A stretch of 64,000 nt of DNA from LZORAL124-50-18 sp051208045 (GTDB taxonomy: Bacteria; Pseudomonadota; Gammaproteobacteria; Pseudomonadales; Oleiphilaceae), in assembly GCA_051208045.1 (NCBI GenBank), contig JBPJFY010000011.1, positions 62,001 through 126,000 on the forward strand. Direction: 5' to 3'. The position numbers were made by a program, and so were the translations under genes. Positions 48,941 to 58,284 of the stretch are shown piece by piece. Positions within the stretch are counted from its first letter, which is position 1. Each line of letters begins with the position of its first letter. A model generated the notes under the pieces. It was not told where the DNA came from and searched no databases. It saw only the letters and a program-made list of their open reading frames with translations.

Positions 48941-50383
48941 ATGAGCCGAGTAAACATTTTAGACGCGTCATGGCTGGCCGTCGATTCAATCGATACACCG
49001 ATGCACGTCGGGAATTTGCAGATATTCTCCCTACCGCCTAACGCACCAGAGACGTTTCTAAGAGACCTGGTTCAACGCATGAAAGAAAACTGTGAGATTG
49101 TTCCTCCCTGGAACCTGAAGCTGGAAAACCCGGGACAATTGGCGCGGATATTGAACCCGCATTGGGAAAGAAAAGCCAAAATCGACCTGGATTATCATGT
49201 GCGGCATTCTGCTCTACCCAAACCCGGCGGCGAGCGAGAGCTCGGAATACTGATATCACGCTTGCATTCCAATCACATGGACTTCAATCGTCCCTTGTGG
49301 GAGTGCCATCTCATCGAAGGCTTGGAAAACAATCGCTTTGCCATGTACACGAAAATGCACCATTCGCTGATCGACGGTATGAGTGGCGTGCGGCTTCTGC
49401 AAAGAATCCTCTCCAAAGACCCTAACGAAACTGGCATGCTGGCCCCCTGGTCCATCGGGCCGAAGAAAAAACCGCTGGGAATCGCTGAAGAAACCGTGCC
49501 CACGGTCCAGTCGGCAGCACTGCATGCGTATGAATCACTGAGAGCACAAGCTTCCACGCTGCCAAAACTGGTTACAGCCCTGGGTAGATTAGTGCATGCC
49601 TCTACCACTGGAAAAGATGAGCTCGCCGCGCCATTTGTCGGCCCGCAATCCATTTTGAATGGCCGCGTGGCTGGTGCTCGCCGCTTTGCCACACAACAAT
49701 ATCAACTTGAAGAACTCAAGGATCTGGCACATCGCGTCGATGCGTCGCTGAACGATGTTGTATTGTACTTGTGCGGCACCGCGCTGCGACGCTTCTTGCT
49801 TGAACGCAACAGTCTCCCAGATGAGCCACTCACTGCAGGTATTCCGGTGAATATACGACCAGCAGATGATGACGGTACCGGTACGGCTATCAGCTTTATG
49901 ATCGCCAGCCTTGCCACCAATGTGGCCGACCCCCTGGTCCGTCTGGAAACCATCAAGGATTCAACGCGTGTTGCGAAAGAGCACTTGCAGAGCCTGCCGA
50001 GAAGCGCGCTCAATCAATACACCATGCTTATGATGTCGCCCTATATTCTTCAATTGTTGACTGGCATGGGCGGTCGGATGCGCCCAGCATTTAACGTCAC
50101 CATATCCAACGTGCCAGGCCCTACCGAGCCGCTCTACTTCGAAGGTGCGAGACTGGAGGCGATGTATCCGGTCTCATTAATCGCTCACGGTGGCGCTCTC
50201 AACATTACCTGTTTGAGCTATGATGGTTCCTTAAACTTTGGCTACACAGGCTGTCGTGACACGTTACCGAGTATGCAGAATCTCGCGGTATACTCGGGAG
50301 AAGCGTTGGCTGAGTTGGAAAAACTGGTCGTCAAACCCAAAACGGGCAGCGCTAAAAAGTATCGAAAAGCAAAAGCGAACTAA
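48941..50383 (+). CDS. Wax ester synthase / diacylglycerol acyltransferase (WS/DGAT)
   Basis: A 480-residue bifunctional acyltransferase. The catalytic motif HHxxxDG is present as HHSLIDG (about 142-148), and the later NVTISNVPGPTEPLYF and PVSLIAHGGALNITCLSYDG are typical of the family. It joins acyl-CoA to a fatty alcohol (wax ester) or to diacylglycerol (triacylglycerol) at the inner membrane, forming storage droplets. With the fatty acyl reductase at 7.7 kb the cell can make both parts of a wax ester. It converges with the phasin gene, with which it shares a strong terminator. The ribosome site is weak. Confidence 0.95.
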   Translation: MSRVNILDASWLAVDSIDTPMHVGNLQIFSLPPNAPETFLRDLVQRMKENCEIVPPWNLKLENPGQLARILNPHWERKAKIDLDYHVRHSALPKPGGERELGILISRLHSNHMDFNRPLWECHLIEGLENNRFAMYTKMHHSLIDGMSGVRLLQRILSKDPNETGMLAPWSIGPKKKPLGIAEETVPTVQSAALHAYESLRAQASTLPKLVTALGRLVHASTTGKDELAAPFVGPQSILNGRVAGARRFATQQYQLEELKDLAHRVDASLNDVVLYLCGTALRRFLLERNSLPDEPLTAGIPVNIRPADDDGTGTAISFMIASLATNVADPLVRLETIKDSTRVAKEHLQSLPRSALNQYTMLMMSPYILQLLTGMGGRMRPAFNVTISNVPGPTEPLYFEGARLEAMYPVSLIAHGGALNITCLSYDGSLNFGYTGCRDTLPSMQNLAVYSGEALAELEKLVVKPKTGSAKKYRKAKAN

Positions 50384-50413
50384 AAAAAATGGAGGCCTCG
50401 GCCTCCATTTTTT
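50384..50413. terminator. Bidirectional terminator between WS/DGAT and phasin genes
   Basis: A-run, ATGGAGGC, loop CTCG, GCCTCCAT, T-run: a perfect stem with A and T tracts on both sides, so it ends transcription from both converging genes. Confidence 0.93.
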
Positions 50414-50427
50414 CTCTATCGAAAGAA

Positions 50428-50820
50428 TTACGCAGTAGCTGCTTCTTTCTTAGCCGCAGTCTTGCGGGTAGTCTTCTTGGCAGTTGCTTTAACAGTAGCT
50501 GCTTTCTCAGCAACTTCTTCTGCTGCTTCTTCAACTTTTTCAGCAGCTTCAGCAGTTTTACCTTCTACCTTGGAAACAATCTCTTCCGCTGCTTTCGCCA
50601 GCTTCTCATTCAGGTCACGGGCAAAAGAATATCCTTTCTCAACCGCGCTGTTGTGTGCTTCCTGAACTTTGGAAACAGAGTAAGCCTTAGCTTCAGTTTC
50701 CAGCTTCTCAGCATAACCAAATGCTTTTTCAGCCAACGACTTGTGCTGACCTTCAACGGCATTGATGCCCTTGGTGATTGCTTCTTGAACTTGTTCCTGG
50801 AAAGACTTCAATTTACCCAT
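50428..50820 (-). CDS. Small phasin-like protein with histone-like basic tail
   Basis: A 130-residue protein. The first 85 residues are amphipathic helix (KLKSFQEQVQEAITKGINAV in shorter pieces, then KAYSVSKVQEAHNSAV), like a phasin that coats storage granules. A Glu/Ala-rich helix (about 85-108) is followed by a Lys/Ala/Thr tail (about 109-130) with KATAKKTTRKTAAKKEA, like the DNA-binding tails of PhaF or AlgP. So it may link granules to the nucleoid. It converges with the wax ester synthase, which suggests that the granule is a wax ester or TAG droplet, although polyhydroxyalkanoate cannot be excluded. GGAG precedes the ATG. Confidence 0.78.
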   Translation of the reverse strand: MGKLKSFQEQVQEAITKGINAVEGQHKSLAEKAFGYAEKLETEAKAYSVSKVQEAHNSAVEKGYSFARDLNEKLAKAAEEIVSKVEGKTAEAAEKVEEAAEEVAEKAATVKATAKKTTRKTAAKKEAATA

Positions 50821-51118
50821 GACGGATCTCCGATTTATTGGTTTTCTCTATTAAACAATGACGACCGAAATGACTGCCTATCGCACGGGGCAGACAGCAT
50901 TCAAAAATTCACCCAGGCGGATTCCGAGGAACACCCCTCCTGAATTTTCCAGAAACAATACACGCAATAATTAGAATAATCATACTAGTGAGCCATGCTC
51001 AACCTGCCAACGAGTTAACTTGTTTTTGATCAAACTCAAAAAAACAGCCTTAAGAACACCGCGCTTTATACTATGCTTTAAATATTGCCCTCGGCCCCAA
51101 CACTTTTGGAGGACACTC

Positions 51119-52615
51119 ATGTTTGAAGCCGCAGAACTCGGAAGAAAGCTTGAGAAAAAACGCTATAAAGCCTTGTTGCCAGAATTGAGGGCTAACCTCC
51201 TTAAGGCACAGTTTGCTCTAGGCGATATCAATCGTCCTGTTTTGATCATCATTGAAGGCGTCGACAATGCAAGCAAGGGCGAGCTGATCAACAGGCTAAA
51301 CGAGTGGCTTGATACCAGAGGTCTGGAAGTTCATGCCTTTGGTCATAAGACAGACGAAGAAAACGAGCGCCCTCGATTTTGGCGCTATTGGCGGAGCCTT
51401 CCCCCGGCGGGCAGGATCGCCATTTTTTCCAGTTCCTGGTACACCGGCCCTATCTACCAGCGCACGTTTGGAGACATTTCCAAGGGTAAGTTCGAACGTC
51501 ATTTGCGCCGCATTGCCTTCCTGGAACGGATGCTGGCACAGGAAGGCATGCTGATTCTGAAGTTCTGGCTCCATATGTCAAAGGATCACCAGCGAGCTAC
51601 ATTCAAGAGGCTGTCCAAAGACAAAGCGCAACGCGCCATGGTGTCTCAGCTCGATGAAAAACTTCACAAGTTCCACGATCCCCACATTCAAGCCGCAGAG
51701 AAAGCCATACGCCTCACGGATCAAGCGCTTGCTCCCTGGTTGGTTGTTGAAGCGGAAGACGCAAACTATCGCGATGTGACCATTGCAAAGACCATCCTCT
51801 CGTCGCTCAATAGCCTGAGTGTGCACAAGCCGGAAAATCTGGGCTCAAGCACACCCAAAGTGGAGATGGTAGAAGCAACAGAAGATACCGCCGGCGTTCT
51901 TTCCAACGTCGACCTGAAAAAAGTCACAGAGAAGGCTCGTTATACGACTCAGCTGGAAAAACTCCAAACCAGACTAACCAAACTCTCCTGGGAAGCCTAT
52001 CATCAGCAAGTGTCTTCGGTGCTCGTCTTTGAGGGTTGGGACGCGGCCGGAAAAGGCGGCGCAATTCGCAGAATCATGCAGGCCGTAGACGCACGAATTT
52101 CTCGCGTGATTTCAATTGCTGCCCCGACCGATGAAGAAAAGGCTCACCATTACCTCTGGCGTTTCTGGCGGCACCTGCCTCGCGCAGGACGCGTCATCAT
52201 CTACGACCGAAGCTGGTACGGACGCGTTCTCGTGGAACGCGTAGAAGGCTTTGCCGGCGAGGACGAATGGCGCCGCGCTTATCTGGAAATAAACGACTTT
52301 GAAGAGCAGCTCTGCCATCACGGGATGGTCGTCAATAAATTCTGGATTCACATTGATAAAGAGGAACAGCTCAGACGATTCAAGGAGCGAGAGAAGATTC
52401 CGTACAAGCAACACAAGATCACCGATGAAGACTGGCGTAATCGTGAGAAGTGGGACGCCTATGAAGAAGCCATCGACGAAATGGTGGTTCGCACCAGTAC
52501 CAACCATGCGCCCTGGAAACTCATTGCGGGGAACGACAAGAAATCTGCGCGCCTGACAATTTTAGAGACCTTCTGCCAGTCGCTGGAAACTGCTCTCAAC
52601 GCGCAAAAAAAGTAA
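51119..52615 (+). CDS. pap: Polyphosphate:AMP phosphotransferase (two-domain PPK2)
   Basis: A 498-residue enzyme that makes ADP from AMP with polyphosphate as donor. Two PPK2 domains are fused: about 1-235 and 280-490. The second has the full Walker-like set GWDAAGKGG, HLPRAGRVIIYDRSWYGR and VNKFWIHI. The first is weaker (GVDNASKGE, SLPPAGRIAIFSSSWYTG), as is normal for class II PPK2 proteins in which one half is catalytic. I start at 51119 because GGAGG lies 7 bases upstream; the earlier ATG at 51020 is unlikely. A stand-alone gene after the phasin gene, possibly for energy supply in stress. Confidence 0.93.
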   Translation: MFEAAELGRKLEKKRYKALLPELRANLLKAQFALGDINRPVLIIIEGVDNASKGELINRLNEWLDTRGLEVHAFGHKTDEENERPRFWRYWRSLPPAGRIAIFSSSWYTGPIYQRTFGDISKGKFERHLRRIAFLERMLAQEGMLILKFWLHMSKDHQRATFKRLSKDKAQRAMVSQLDEKLHKFHDPHIQAAEKAIRLTDQALAPWLVVEAEDANYRDVTIAKTILSSLNSLSVHKPENLGSSTPKVEMVEATEDTAGVLSNVDLKKVTEKARYTTQLEKLQTRLTKLSWEAYHQQVSSVLVFEGWDAAGKGGAIRRIMQAVDARISRVISIAAPTDEEKAHHYLWRFWRHLPRAGRVIIYDRSWYGRVLVERVEGFAGEDEWRRAYLEINDFEEQLCHHGMVVNKFWIHIDKEEQLRRFKEREKIPYKQHKITDEDWRNREKWDAYEEAIDEMVVRTSTNHAPWKLIAGNDKKSARLTILETFCQSLETALNAQKK

Positions 52616-52674
52616 CGCGTTGAAAGCAGCATTGCCCACTTCAACCGTACGATGAAGTGACCAAGTACAACGGA

Positions 52675-53235
52675 TCAAGCTGCTTGCTGACGGCGAGTCG
52701 CACCCAGCATAACCAAGCCCAGACCAAACAAGGCCAGCGTAGCGGGAGCAGGTACCACTGAAGCGTCGCCAAAGGTTAAGTTGCCAACAAAGCCCAATCC
52801 GTCAAAACCGAATGCGCTTACGGCATTTGCGAAAATGTCCACCGCGTTGGAAGAAGCATCTTCAAAAACAGCATCCATGAAATCAACACCCAGTAAAGGA
52901 TCCAAATCATCAATCAAAATAGCGAGTGGGAACCCAGGATCAATGTCTTCTGCTGCGGTAAAAGTATATGCGCCAAACGTGAGTGACAAATCAAAACCCA
53001 GCGTTGTTTCGTCTACGAATCCAAATCCCAAGGTATTCGTATCATCAGAATCAAAACTGATAAAACCAATATCATTGTAAGTGCCCACATCCAGACCAAA
53101 AGCATTGCCAGTGTCTGCCAGAGTCACGTCCAGGCTGATATTTTGCGTCACCAGTACAGCATTTGCCTGCACTGAGAACAACCCAATCAGTGCAAATACA
53201 CACGCAGATAAGTACTTCTTAAACATCTTATACAT
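52675..53235 (-). CDS. PEP-CTERM surface protein
   Basis: A 186-residue exported protein with a signal peptide (about 1-26, ending ANA) and a C-terminal PEP-CTERM sorting signal: VPAPATLALFGLGLVMLG followed by RRQ. Such signals are recognised by exosortase (EpsH) and often go with exopolysaccharide. The mature part is acidic (many Asp) and beta-rich with no known domain. No exosortase gene is in the window. ATG 53226 is also possible because GGA lies 8 bases before it. It runs in the same direction as, and 71 bases downstream of, the large subtilase. Confidence 0.85.
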   Translation of the reverse strand: MYKMFKKYLSACVFALIGLFSVQANAVLVTQNISLDVTLADTGNAFGLDVGTYNDIGFISFDSDDTNTLGFGFVDETTLGFDLSLTFGAYTFTAAEDIDPGFPLAILIDDLDPLLGVDFMDAVFEDASSNAVDIFANAVSAFGFDGLGFVGNLTFGDASVVPAPATLALFGLGLVMLGATRRQQAA

Positions 53236-53306
53236 CCAATCAAATTATCATTTTTTATTGATGGGCGGAGGCAATACCTCCGCCCGACTATACATGAACA
53301 GTTTAC

Positions 53307-56300
53307 TTATGGGCGAACAACATCCACCAACGTGAAGCCAATGTCTTCACCGGCATCGTTGGTGTAGCTCACACCACCCAGGTAGCGCTTGCCTGCTTCC
53401 AGATTACGCATGAACATGTACGTGTTCGTGACCTGTCCTTCACGCACATTGCTGCGTGATCGAACCACCAGGTTGCCCTCATTACCGGCAACCTGAGTGA
53501 CGTCGAGGTTGTAATCCACAAACTCGTCGCCAGCCAGTGACCAGCCATGTACAAACACCACATATGCTGAACTTTCAGCCAGCTGCAGAGCCTCCGGGTT
53601 AATCACAACAACTTGCTCATCCGAACTCGCATTGGCGCTGTAGCCCACCAAAGAGCAGCTGAATCCCGGGCACGCATACACGTACAGGTCCAGATCCATG
53701 GCCGGATTGGGTAAATCCGCCGTGTTCAATGCGAACTTCAACGCCTTGGTACCAGGAGCGACTTCCACCAGGTGGAAACCCAGCTCAGGCTCATTGAAAG
53801 AGTAGTCGCTGTCCGGATCCTGGAATACCGTACCCGGCTCAGGCACTGCAGGCGCCATACCGTGTCCTTCAGCATACATTCTGCCTGTGAAGTTTGATGT
53901 CACCGGCAAAATAACCCGATGCGTGCTACGTGTCGCTTCTGTGGTAACGGAACCTACCGTTTCGATCTGCGGTGGCAAAATCGTTTTAATCGCCAGAGCA
54001 CTACGCACTGTATGCGCCGCATCCTGCCAGATCACATCGCCAAACTGCCATACATCAAACGGTGCGGTGGTTCTTTCCATCGCTACACCAAATGCACGTG
54101 TCTGACCTGGATCGATCGTCAGTGTGTTGGAGGGCTCAAAACTACCTGTCGCATCATTGAATACGTAAAGTGAGGCGTTGATGCCTGCGGGCGCATTCAA
54201 GGTACCGGTGTAAGTCGAAGCCGCGCTTGAGGTATTAGTTACGTAGCGCGTGACAAACGTCGGTGACCCCAGTTCGGAGACCGCAATGGTCGGGTGGTTA
54301 TAGTTACTGCCCGGTCCATAACCATTACTTGCCAATACGCCACAAATCCCTGCGCCATAGAGGCTTTCAATGGTACCGACTTCATCACTCTTGCCACAAA
54401 CAAAGCCGACATAATCCGCCAGGCCAGCATCAAACACCAATCCGGGGTTGATCGCTGCAGCAGGCACCACATGCCCTGCGCCGAAATCAAAGGGATCTGC
54501 CGGAGTTGATCCGTCTTCTTTCACCAGATTCTGACGAGCGGTTGTCATCATCGCAGAACGCATGGCGGCAGGTGTCCAGTCAGGATGCGCCTGTTTCACC
54601 AGTGCTGCAATCCCGGCAATGTGCGGGCTGGACATAGAGGTGCCCTGCAGGTAGCGGAAATTGCCACCAACGGGCGAAGCCGCTAGAATGGCCACACCAG
54701 GCGCAGTAATGTCTGGCACAATCAGATCCGCAACCGCCAGGTTAGGCCCACGGGAACTGAAGTCCGCCATCAGGTTGCCCACACTGGGGCGACTTGCGGT
54801 ATTGGCAGCAGACAATCCAGCTGTGACGGTTGCGCCACCCGCCAAATCTGCAGCGATGGTCGACCCATCATCCGTACCAATCATTACAGAAGCGATCCCT
54901 GTCGAGGAGCTGCCTCCCATGACAATCGGCCCTTGTCCAGGCTGGTTGTTAAATACCACCACAGCAAGCGCACCTGCAGCTTCTGCGTTTTCAACTTTAA
55001 CACTGAACGCGCAGGCACCACGCTGAATCAGTGCAATTTTACCCGCGATTTCCGCTGGATTTGTCAACGCCGAACAACCATCCAGAGGAGATGCCACCGC
55101 CAAATCACCGGAGATATCCCCGGTATCTGCCAATGTTGGGCCAAATCCCGCAGGATCAGCAATCAATGATTGACCATCAAAGGTGCCGCCGGTCACGTTA
55201 ATGCCCGAAGAAACGGTGCTGCCGGTATAGGTAGAAGCGGCGACATTGGTGACCCATGGCACAGGCATTCCAACCGTTCCCGCATCCGGACCGCTGTTCC
55301 CTGCGGAAGTTGCCACAAAAATACCCGCATTCGCGGCATCCATCATGGCCAGGGAAGGACCGGTAATCAACGTAGTGAGGCTGCCTCCGATGGAATAGTT
55401 AATTACATTAACGCCATCTGCAGTGGCCGCCTCAATGGCCGCCATGGTATCACCACCGTAGCATCCATCACGACTGGCATCCGCAAAGCTCCAACACGCT
55501 TTATAAGAAGCGATTCGCGCGCGCGGCGCCATACCTTTTGCCGTACCGGCACTAGCACCCAATACACTTGCAGGAACCGCATTACCGCCGGCCGTACTCG
55601 CCACGTGAGAGCCATGCCCATCAAAATCTCTGGGTGATTCATGCTCACCAGAAGCAAATGAAACGCCCGCGTTGGAAGCAATTGCAGACGCGTTAAAGAA
55701 TTGCGCCCCAATGAGCTTGTTATTACAGGTGATCGTGGCATCTGTGCTGTTATCACAAGCGCCCGCCCATCCGAGCGATGCTGCGCTGGAATAACTGCCA
55801 TCGTCCGCAAAGCTCGGGTGATCAAAGTTGATGCCCGTGTCCACGATACCGATGATCACATCTTCACCGTCGAAGCTGGAATGCAGTCCACCTGGCCCGC
55901 TTAATCCAAGAAACTCAGGCGTGTTCACGGTGTTCAGCGGCATGCGCTCGTCTTTGAACACCGCCACAACATCCGGGTGTGCTTCCACTGCACTGACTTC
56001 TTTGGCCGTCAGCGTCACCGCGAAACCATTGAATGTATGGGCATAAGTGTACAATGGCTCCGAGATACCGGTGGCCATGATAACGGAGCGATGCTTGTTC
56101 TTTAGCTGGCTGATATAAGAACGATTGCTCGCACTGTTTGGATCGTACTGTTGCTGTTGCTGTGCACCTTTCTTAGGCGTGGTCTTGCTCAATTGTTGAG
56201 CCCGAGTGGTTGCAGCTTCGTCACGCAGTTTTACGATGTACACGCTTTTGGATGCACTTGGCGTGGCCTGCCCTTTGGCCAACACCAGCTGGTTTCGATC

Positions 56301-56381
56301 AAATGCCGATGCACCACCAGCAGACAGCAAAGCCGTGCTCGTTGCCAAAGCAAGGGCAGCAGCCTTAAATTTCATTTGCAT
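53307..56381 (-). CDS. Secreted subtilisin-like serine protease with PA domain
   Basis: A 1024-residue exported protease. Signal peptide about 1-26, then a propeptide inhibitor domain (I9-like, about 45-135). The S8 catalytic domain (about 155-630) has Asp in GIVDTGINFDHP, His in DGHGSHVASTAGG and Ser in GTSMSSPHIAGIAAL. A PA domain is inserted (about 420-520, RGACAFSVKVENAEAAGALAVVVFNN split here in shorter pieces), as in large secreted subtilases. The C-terminal 350 residues are beta-rich (fibronectin III-like) and end without an anchor or sorting signal, so it is probably released. AGAGGAAG precedes the ATG. It lies just upstream of the PEP-CTERM gene. Confidence 0.95.
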   Translation of the reverse strand: MQMKFKAAALALATSTALLSAGGASAFDRNQLVLAKGQATPSASKSVYIVKLRDEAATTRAQQLSKTTPKKGAQQQQQYDPNSASNRSYISQLKNKHRSVIMATGISEPLYTYAHTFNGFAVTLTAKEVSAVEAHPDVVAVFKDERMPLNTVNTPEFLGLSGPGGLHSSFDGEDVIIGIVDTGINFDHPSFADDGSYSSAASLGWAGACDNSTDATITCNNKLIGAQFFNASAIASNAGVSFASGEHESPRDFDGHGSHVASTAGGNAVPASVLGASAGTAKGMAPRARIASYKACWSFADASRDGCYGGDTMAAIEAATADGVNVINYSIGGSLTTLITGPSLAMMDAANAGIFVATSAGNSGPDAGTVGMPVPWVTNVAASTYTGSTVSSGINVTGGTFDGQSLIADPAGFGPTLADTGDISGDLAVASPLDGCSALTNPAEIAGKIALIQRGACAFSVKVENAEAAGALAVVVFNNQPGQGPIVMGGSSSTGIASVMIGTDDGSTIAADLAGGATVTAGLSAANTASRPSVGNLMADFSSRGPNLAVADLIVPDITAPGVAILAASPVGGNFRYLQGTSMSSPHIAGIAALVKQAHPDWTPAAMRSAMMTTARQNLVKEDGSTPADPFDFGAGHVVPAAAINPGLVFDAGLADYVGFVCGKSDEVGTIESLYGAGICGVLASNGYGPGSNYNHPTIAVSELGSPTFVTRYVTNTSSAASTYTGTLNAPAGINASLYVFNDATGSFEPSNTLTIDPGQTRAFGVAMERTTAPFDVWQFGDVIWQDAAHTVRSALAIKTILPPQIETVGSVTTEATRSTHRVILPVTSNFTGRMYAEGHGMAPAVPEPGTVFQDPDSDYSFNEPELGFHLVEVAPGTKALKFALNTADLPNPAMDLDLYVYACPGFSCSLVGYSANASSDEQVVVINPEALQLAESSAYVVFVHGWSLAGDEFVDYNLDVTQVAGNEGNLVVRSRSNVREGQVTNTYMFMRNLEAGKRYLGGVSYTNDAGEDIGFTLVDVVRP

Positions 56382-56864
56382 AGATACTTCCTCTACGGTT
56401 TTGGTAGTTATCCGTTTTCTTGTCTCTGCAGGCCTTGTGAGCCAGCGGAGAGTTTCTTGTTTTTCTCTGATGATCTTTAAGAATTTTCACTTCTTATTTT
56501 TATTTTTTTGTTTTTACGCCCTTTGGCCTCCTTAAACTGCTTATCTTAAGAATTCATTCCACCCAATAAAGCATCGTGTGCGCAATCGGGCAGACACTAA
56601 ATCGTAACCGAATCAAATCACTGGATAATGGTAAAAATTCACATATATGAACAAATTGTCACAATACTGCAACATATTCTTACAAATCGTCAACCTATAA
56701 GAAAGAGTTATATCCTCCACAAGTCGCTTTGTCTCGAAGCTATCCCCTGACTGCGCGATCAATTTTTACACTCCGCCAATAGTGGCGAGACATCGATGTG
56801 TGCTACAATTCCCGACCTTTTTAGTTGGATATTGCCCCCAAGGGGGCCACATTGATTGAGTGAC
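56382..56864. other. 483-base gap upstream of the subtilase and trhP genes
   Basis: An AT-rich divergent control region. T-rich tracts near 56480-56515 lie upstream of the subtilase, and 56630-56710 is very AT-rich. On the plus strand an extended -10 box, TGCTACAAT (56801-56809), probably starts trhP transcription near 56816. I see no gene or repeat. Confidence 0.5.
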
Positions 56865-58226
56865 ATGATGAAACCAGAACTGCTGTGCCCTGCCGGTACG
56901 TTGAAAAACCTTCAGTATGCGTTTGCCTACGGCGCAGACGCGGTGTATGCCGGTCAACCTCGATACAGCCTCAGAGTGCGTGAAAATGATTTCAACCTTG
57001 AACGGCTTCAGGAAGGCATCAACATCGCCCATGCGCAAAACAAACAGTTCTATGTCGCCAGCAACATTGCTCCTCACAACTCCAAAATCAAAACGTACAT
57101 GCAGGACATTGAACCGGTGATAGCGATGAAGCCCGACGCGCTGATCATGTCCGATCCCGGCCTCATCATGATGGTGCGTGACCGCTGGCCGGATCAAGTC
57201 ATTCATTTGTCAGTTCAGGCCAACGTCGTGAACTATGCGGCGGTTGAATTCTGGCGCAGACAAGGCATCAGTCGGATCATCCTGTCACGCGAACTTTCTC
57301 TTGACGAAATTGAAGAAATGCGACGTGAGTGTCCGGAAATGGAGCTCGAGGTATTCGTCCACGGCGCGCTCTGTATTGCCTACTCCGGGAGATGTTTGCT
57401 GTCGGGCTATATCAACAAACGTGACCCCAATCAGGGTACGTGCACTAACGCCTGTCGATGGAAATACAACACCATTGAAGCCTCACAGGATGAAGCAGGG
57501 AACGTCATACCCACGAAGGAACTGACGGGCGAGTGGTCTCCTGAACAATCCACCACTGAGCCAACACTGGGCGAAGGCGCTACCACCAGCCAGATGTTTC
57601 TGCTCCAGGAAGAAGGCCGCCCTGATCAGTTCATGCCCGCCTATGAGGATGAGCACGGCACATATATTATGAACTCGAAAGACCTTCGGGCGATTCAGCA
57701 CGTGCAAAGGCTGGCCGAAATGGGCGTCCATTCCCTGAAGATTGAGGGGCGCACAAAGTCCTATTACTATGTCGCGCGCACAGCACAGGCGTACCGCAAG
57801 GCGATAGACGATGCCGCCGCCGGAAGAACCTTCGACATGCACTTGATGGATGATCTCGAAAAGCTGGCCCACCGCGGCTACACCGAAGGTTTTCTGCGAC
57901 GCCACGTACATGATGAATATCAGAACTATGAAAACGGCAACTCACGCTCGGATAAACAACAATTTGCTGGCGAGATCACCGACTACGATGCTCAGAAAGG
58001 CATCATGACGGTCGATGTGAAGAACCGTTTTGAAGTGGGCCACACGATGGAGCTCATGACGACAGCTGGCAACATCACGTTTAAACTCGAACATATGGAA
58101 AATCGTAAAGGCGAATCTGTCAGTGCAGCGCCAGGGTCTGGTCACATTATGAAGATTCCCGTACCCGCAGAAGTGGCCAACCTGGAATTTGGACTGTTGA
58201 TGCGCAACCTCCCCCACACTGGCTAA
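56865..58226 (+). CDS. trhP: tRNA 5-hydroxyuridine modification protein (peptidase U32 family)
   Basis: A 453-residue protein collinear with Escherichia coli YegQ/TrhP: KPELLCPAGTLKN, AGQPRYSLRVREN, RELSLDEIEEMR, VHGALCIAYSGRCLLSGY, NACRWKYN and HGTYIMNSKDLRAI. TrhP helps make 5-hydroxyuridine at the wobble position of some tRNAs, using prephenate in a pathway with TrhO-type alternatives. The Cys cluster (CLLSG and CTNACRW) probably holds an Fe-S cluster. Start: ATG 56865 or 56868; a TTG at 56856 is less likely. It stands alone. Confidence 0.95.
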   Translation: MMKPELLCPAGTLKNLQYAFAYGADAVYAGQPRYSLRVRENDFNLERLQEGINIAHAQNKQFYVASNIAPHNSKIKTYMQDIEPVIAMKPDALIMSDPGLIMMVRDRWPDQVIHLSVQANVVNYAAVEFWRRQGISRIILSRELSLDEIEEMRRECPEMELEVFVHGALCIAYSGRCLLSGYINKRDPNQGTCTNACRWKYNTIEASQDEAGNVIPTKELTGEWSPEQSTTEPTLGEGATTSQMFLLQEEGRPDQFMPAYEDEHGTYIMNSKDLRAIQHVQRLAEMGVHSLKIEGRTKSYYYVARTAQAYRKAIDDAAAGRTFDMHLMDDLEKLAHRGYTEGFLRRHVHDEYQNYENGNSRSDKQQFAGEITDYDAQKGIMTVDVKNRFEVGHTMELMTTAGNITFKLEHMENRKGESVSAAPGSGHIMKIPVPAEVANLEFGLLMRNLPHTG

Positions 58227-58235
58227 CAGGAATCG

Positions 58236-58262
58236 CGGGCCCGGCCATCCGGTTCGGGCCCG
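58236..58262 (+). terminator. GC-rich hairpin after trhP
   Basis: CGGGCCCG at 58236-58243 pairs with CGGGCCCG at 58255-58262 around an 11-base loop. Both arms are self-complementary and no T run follows, so it is a weak candidate. Confidence 0.35.
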
Positions 58263-58284
58263 TTGACCTGCCTGGAAGGATGAG

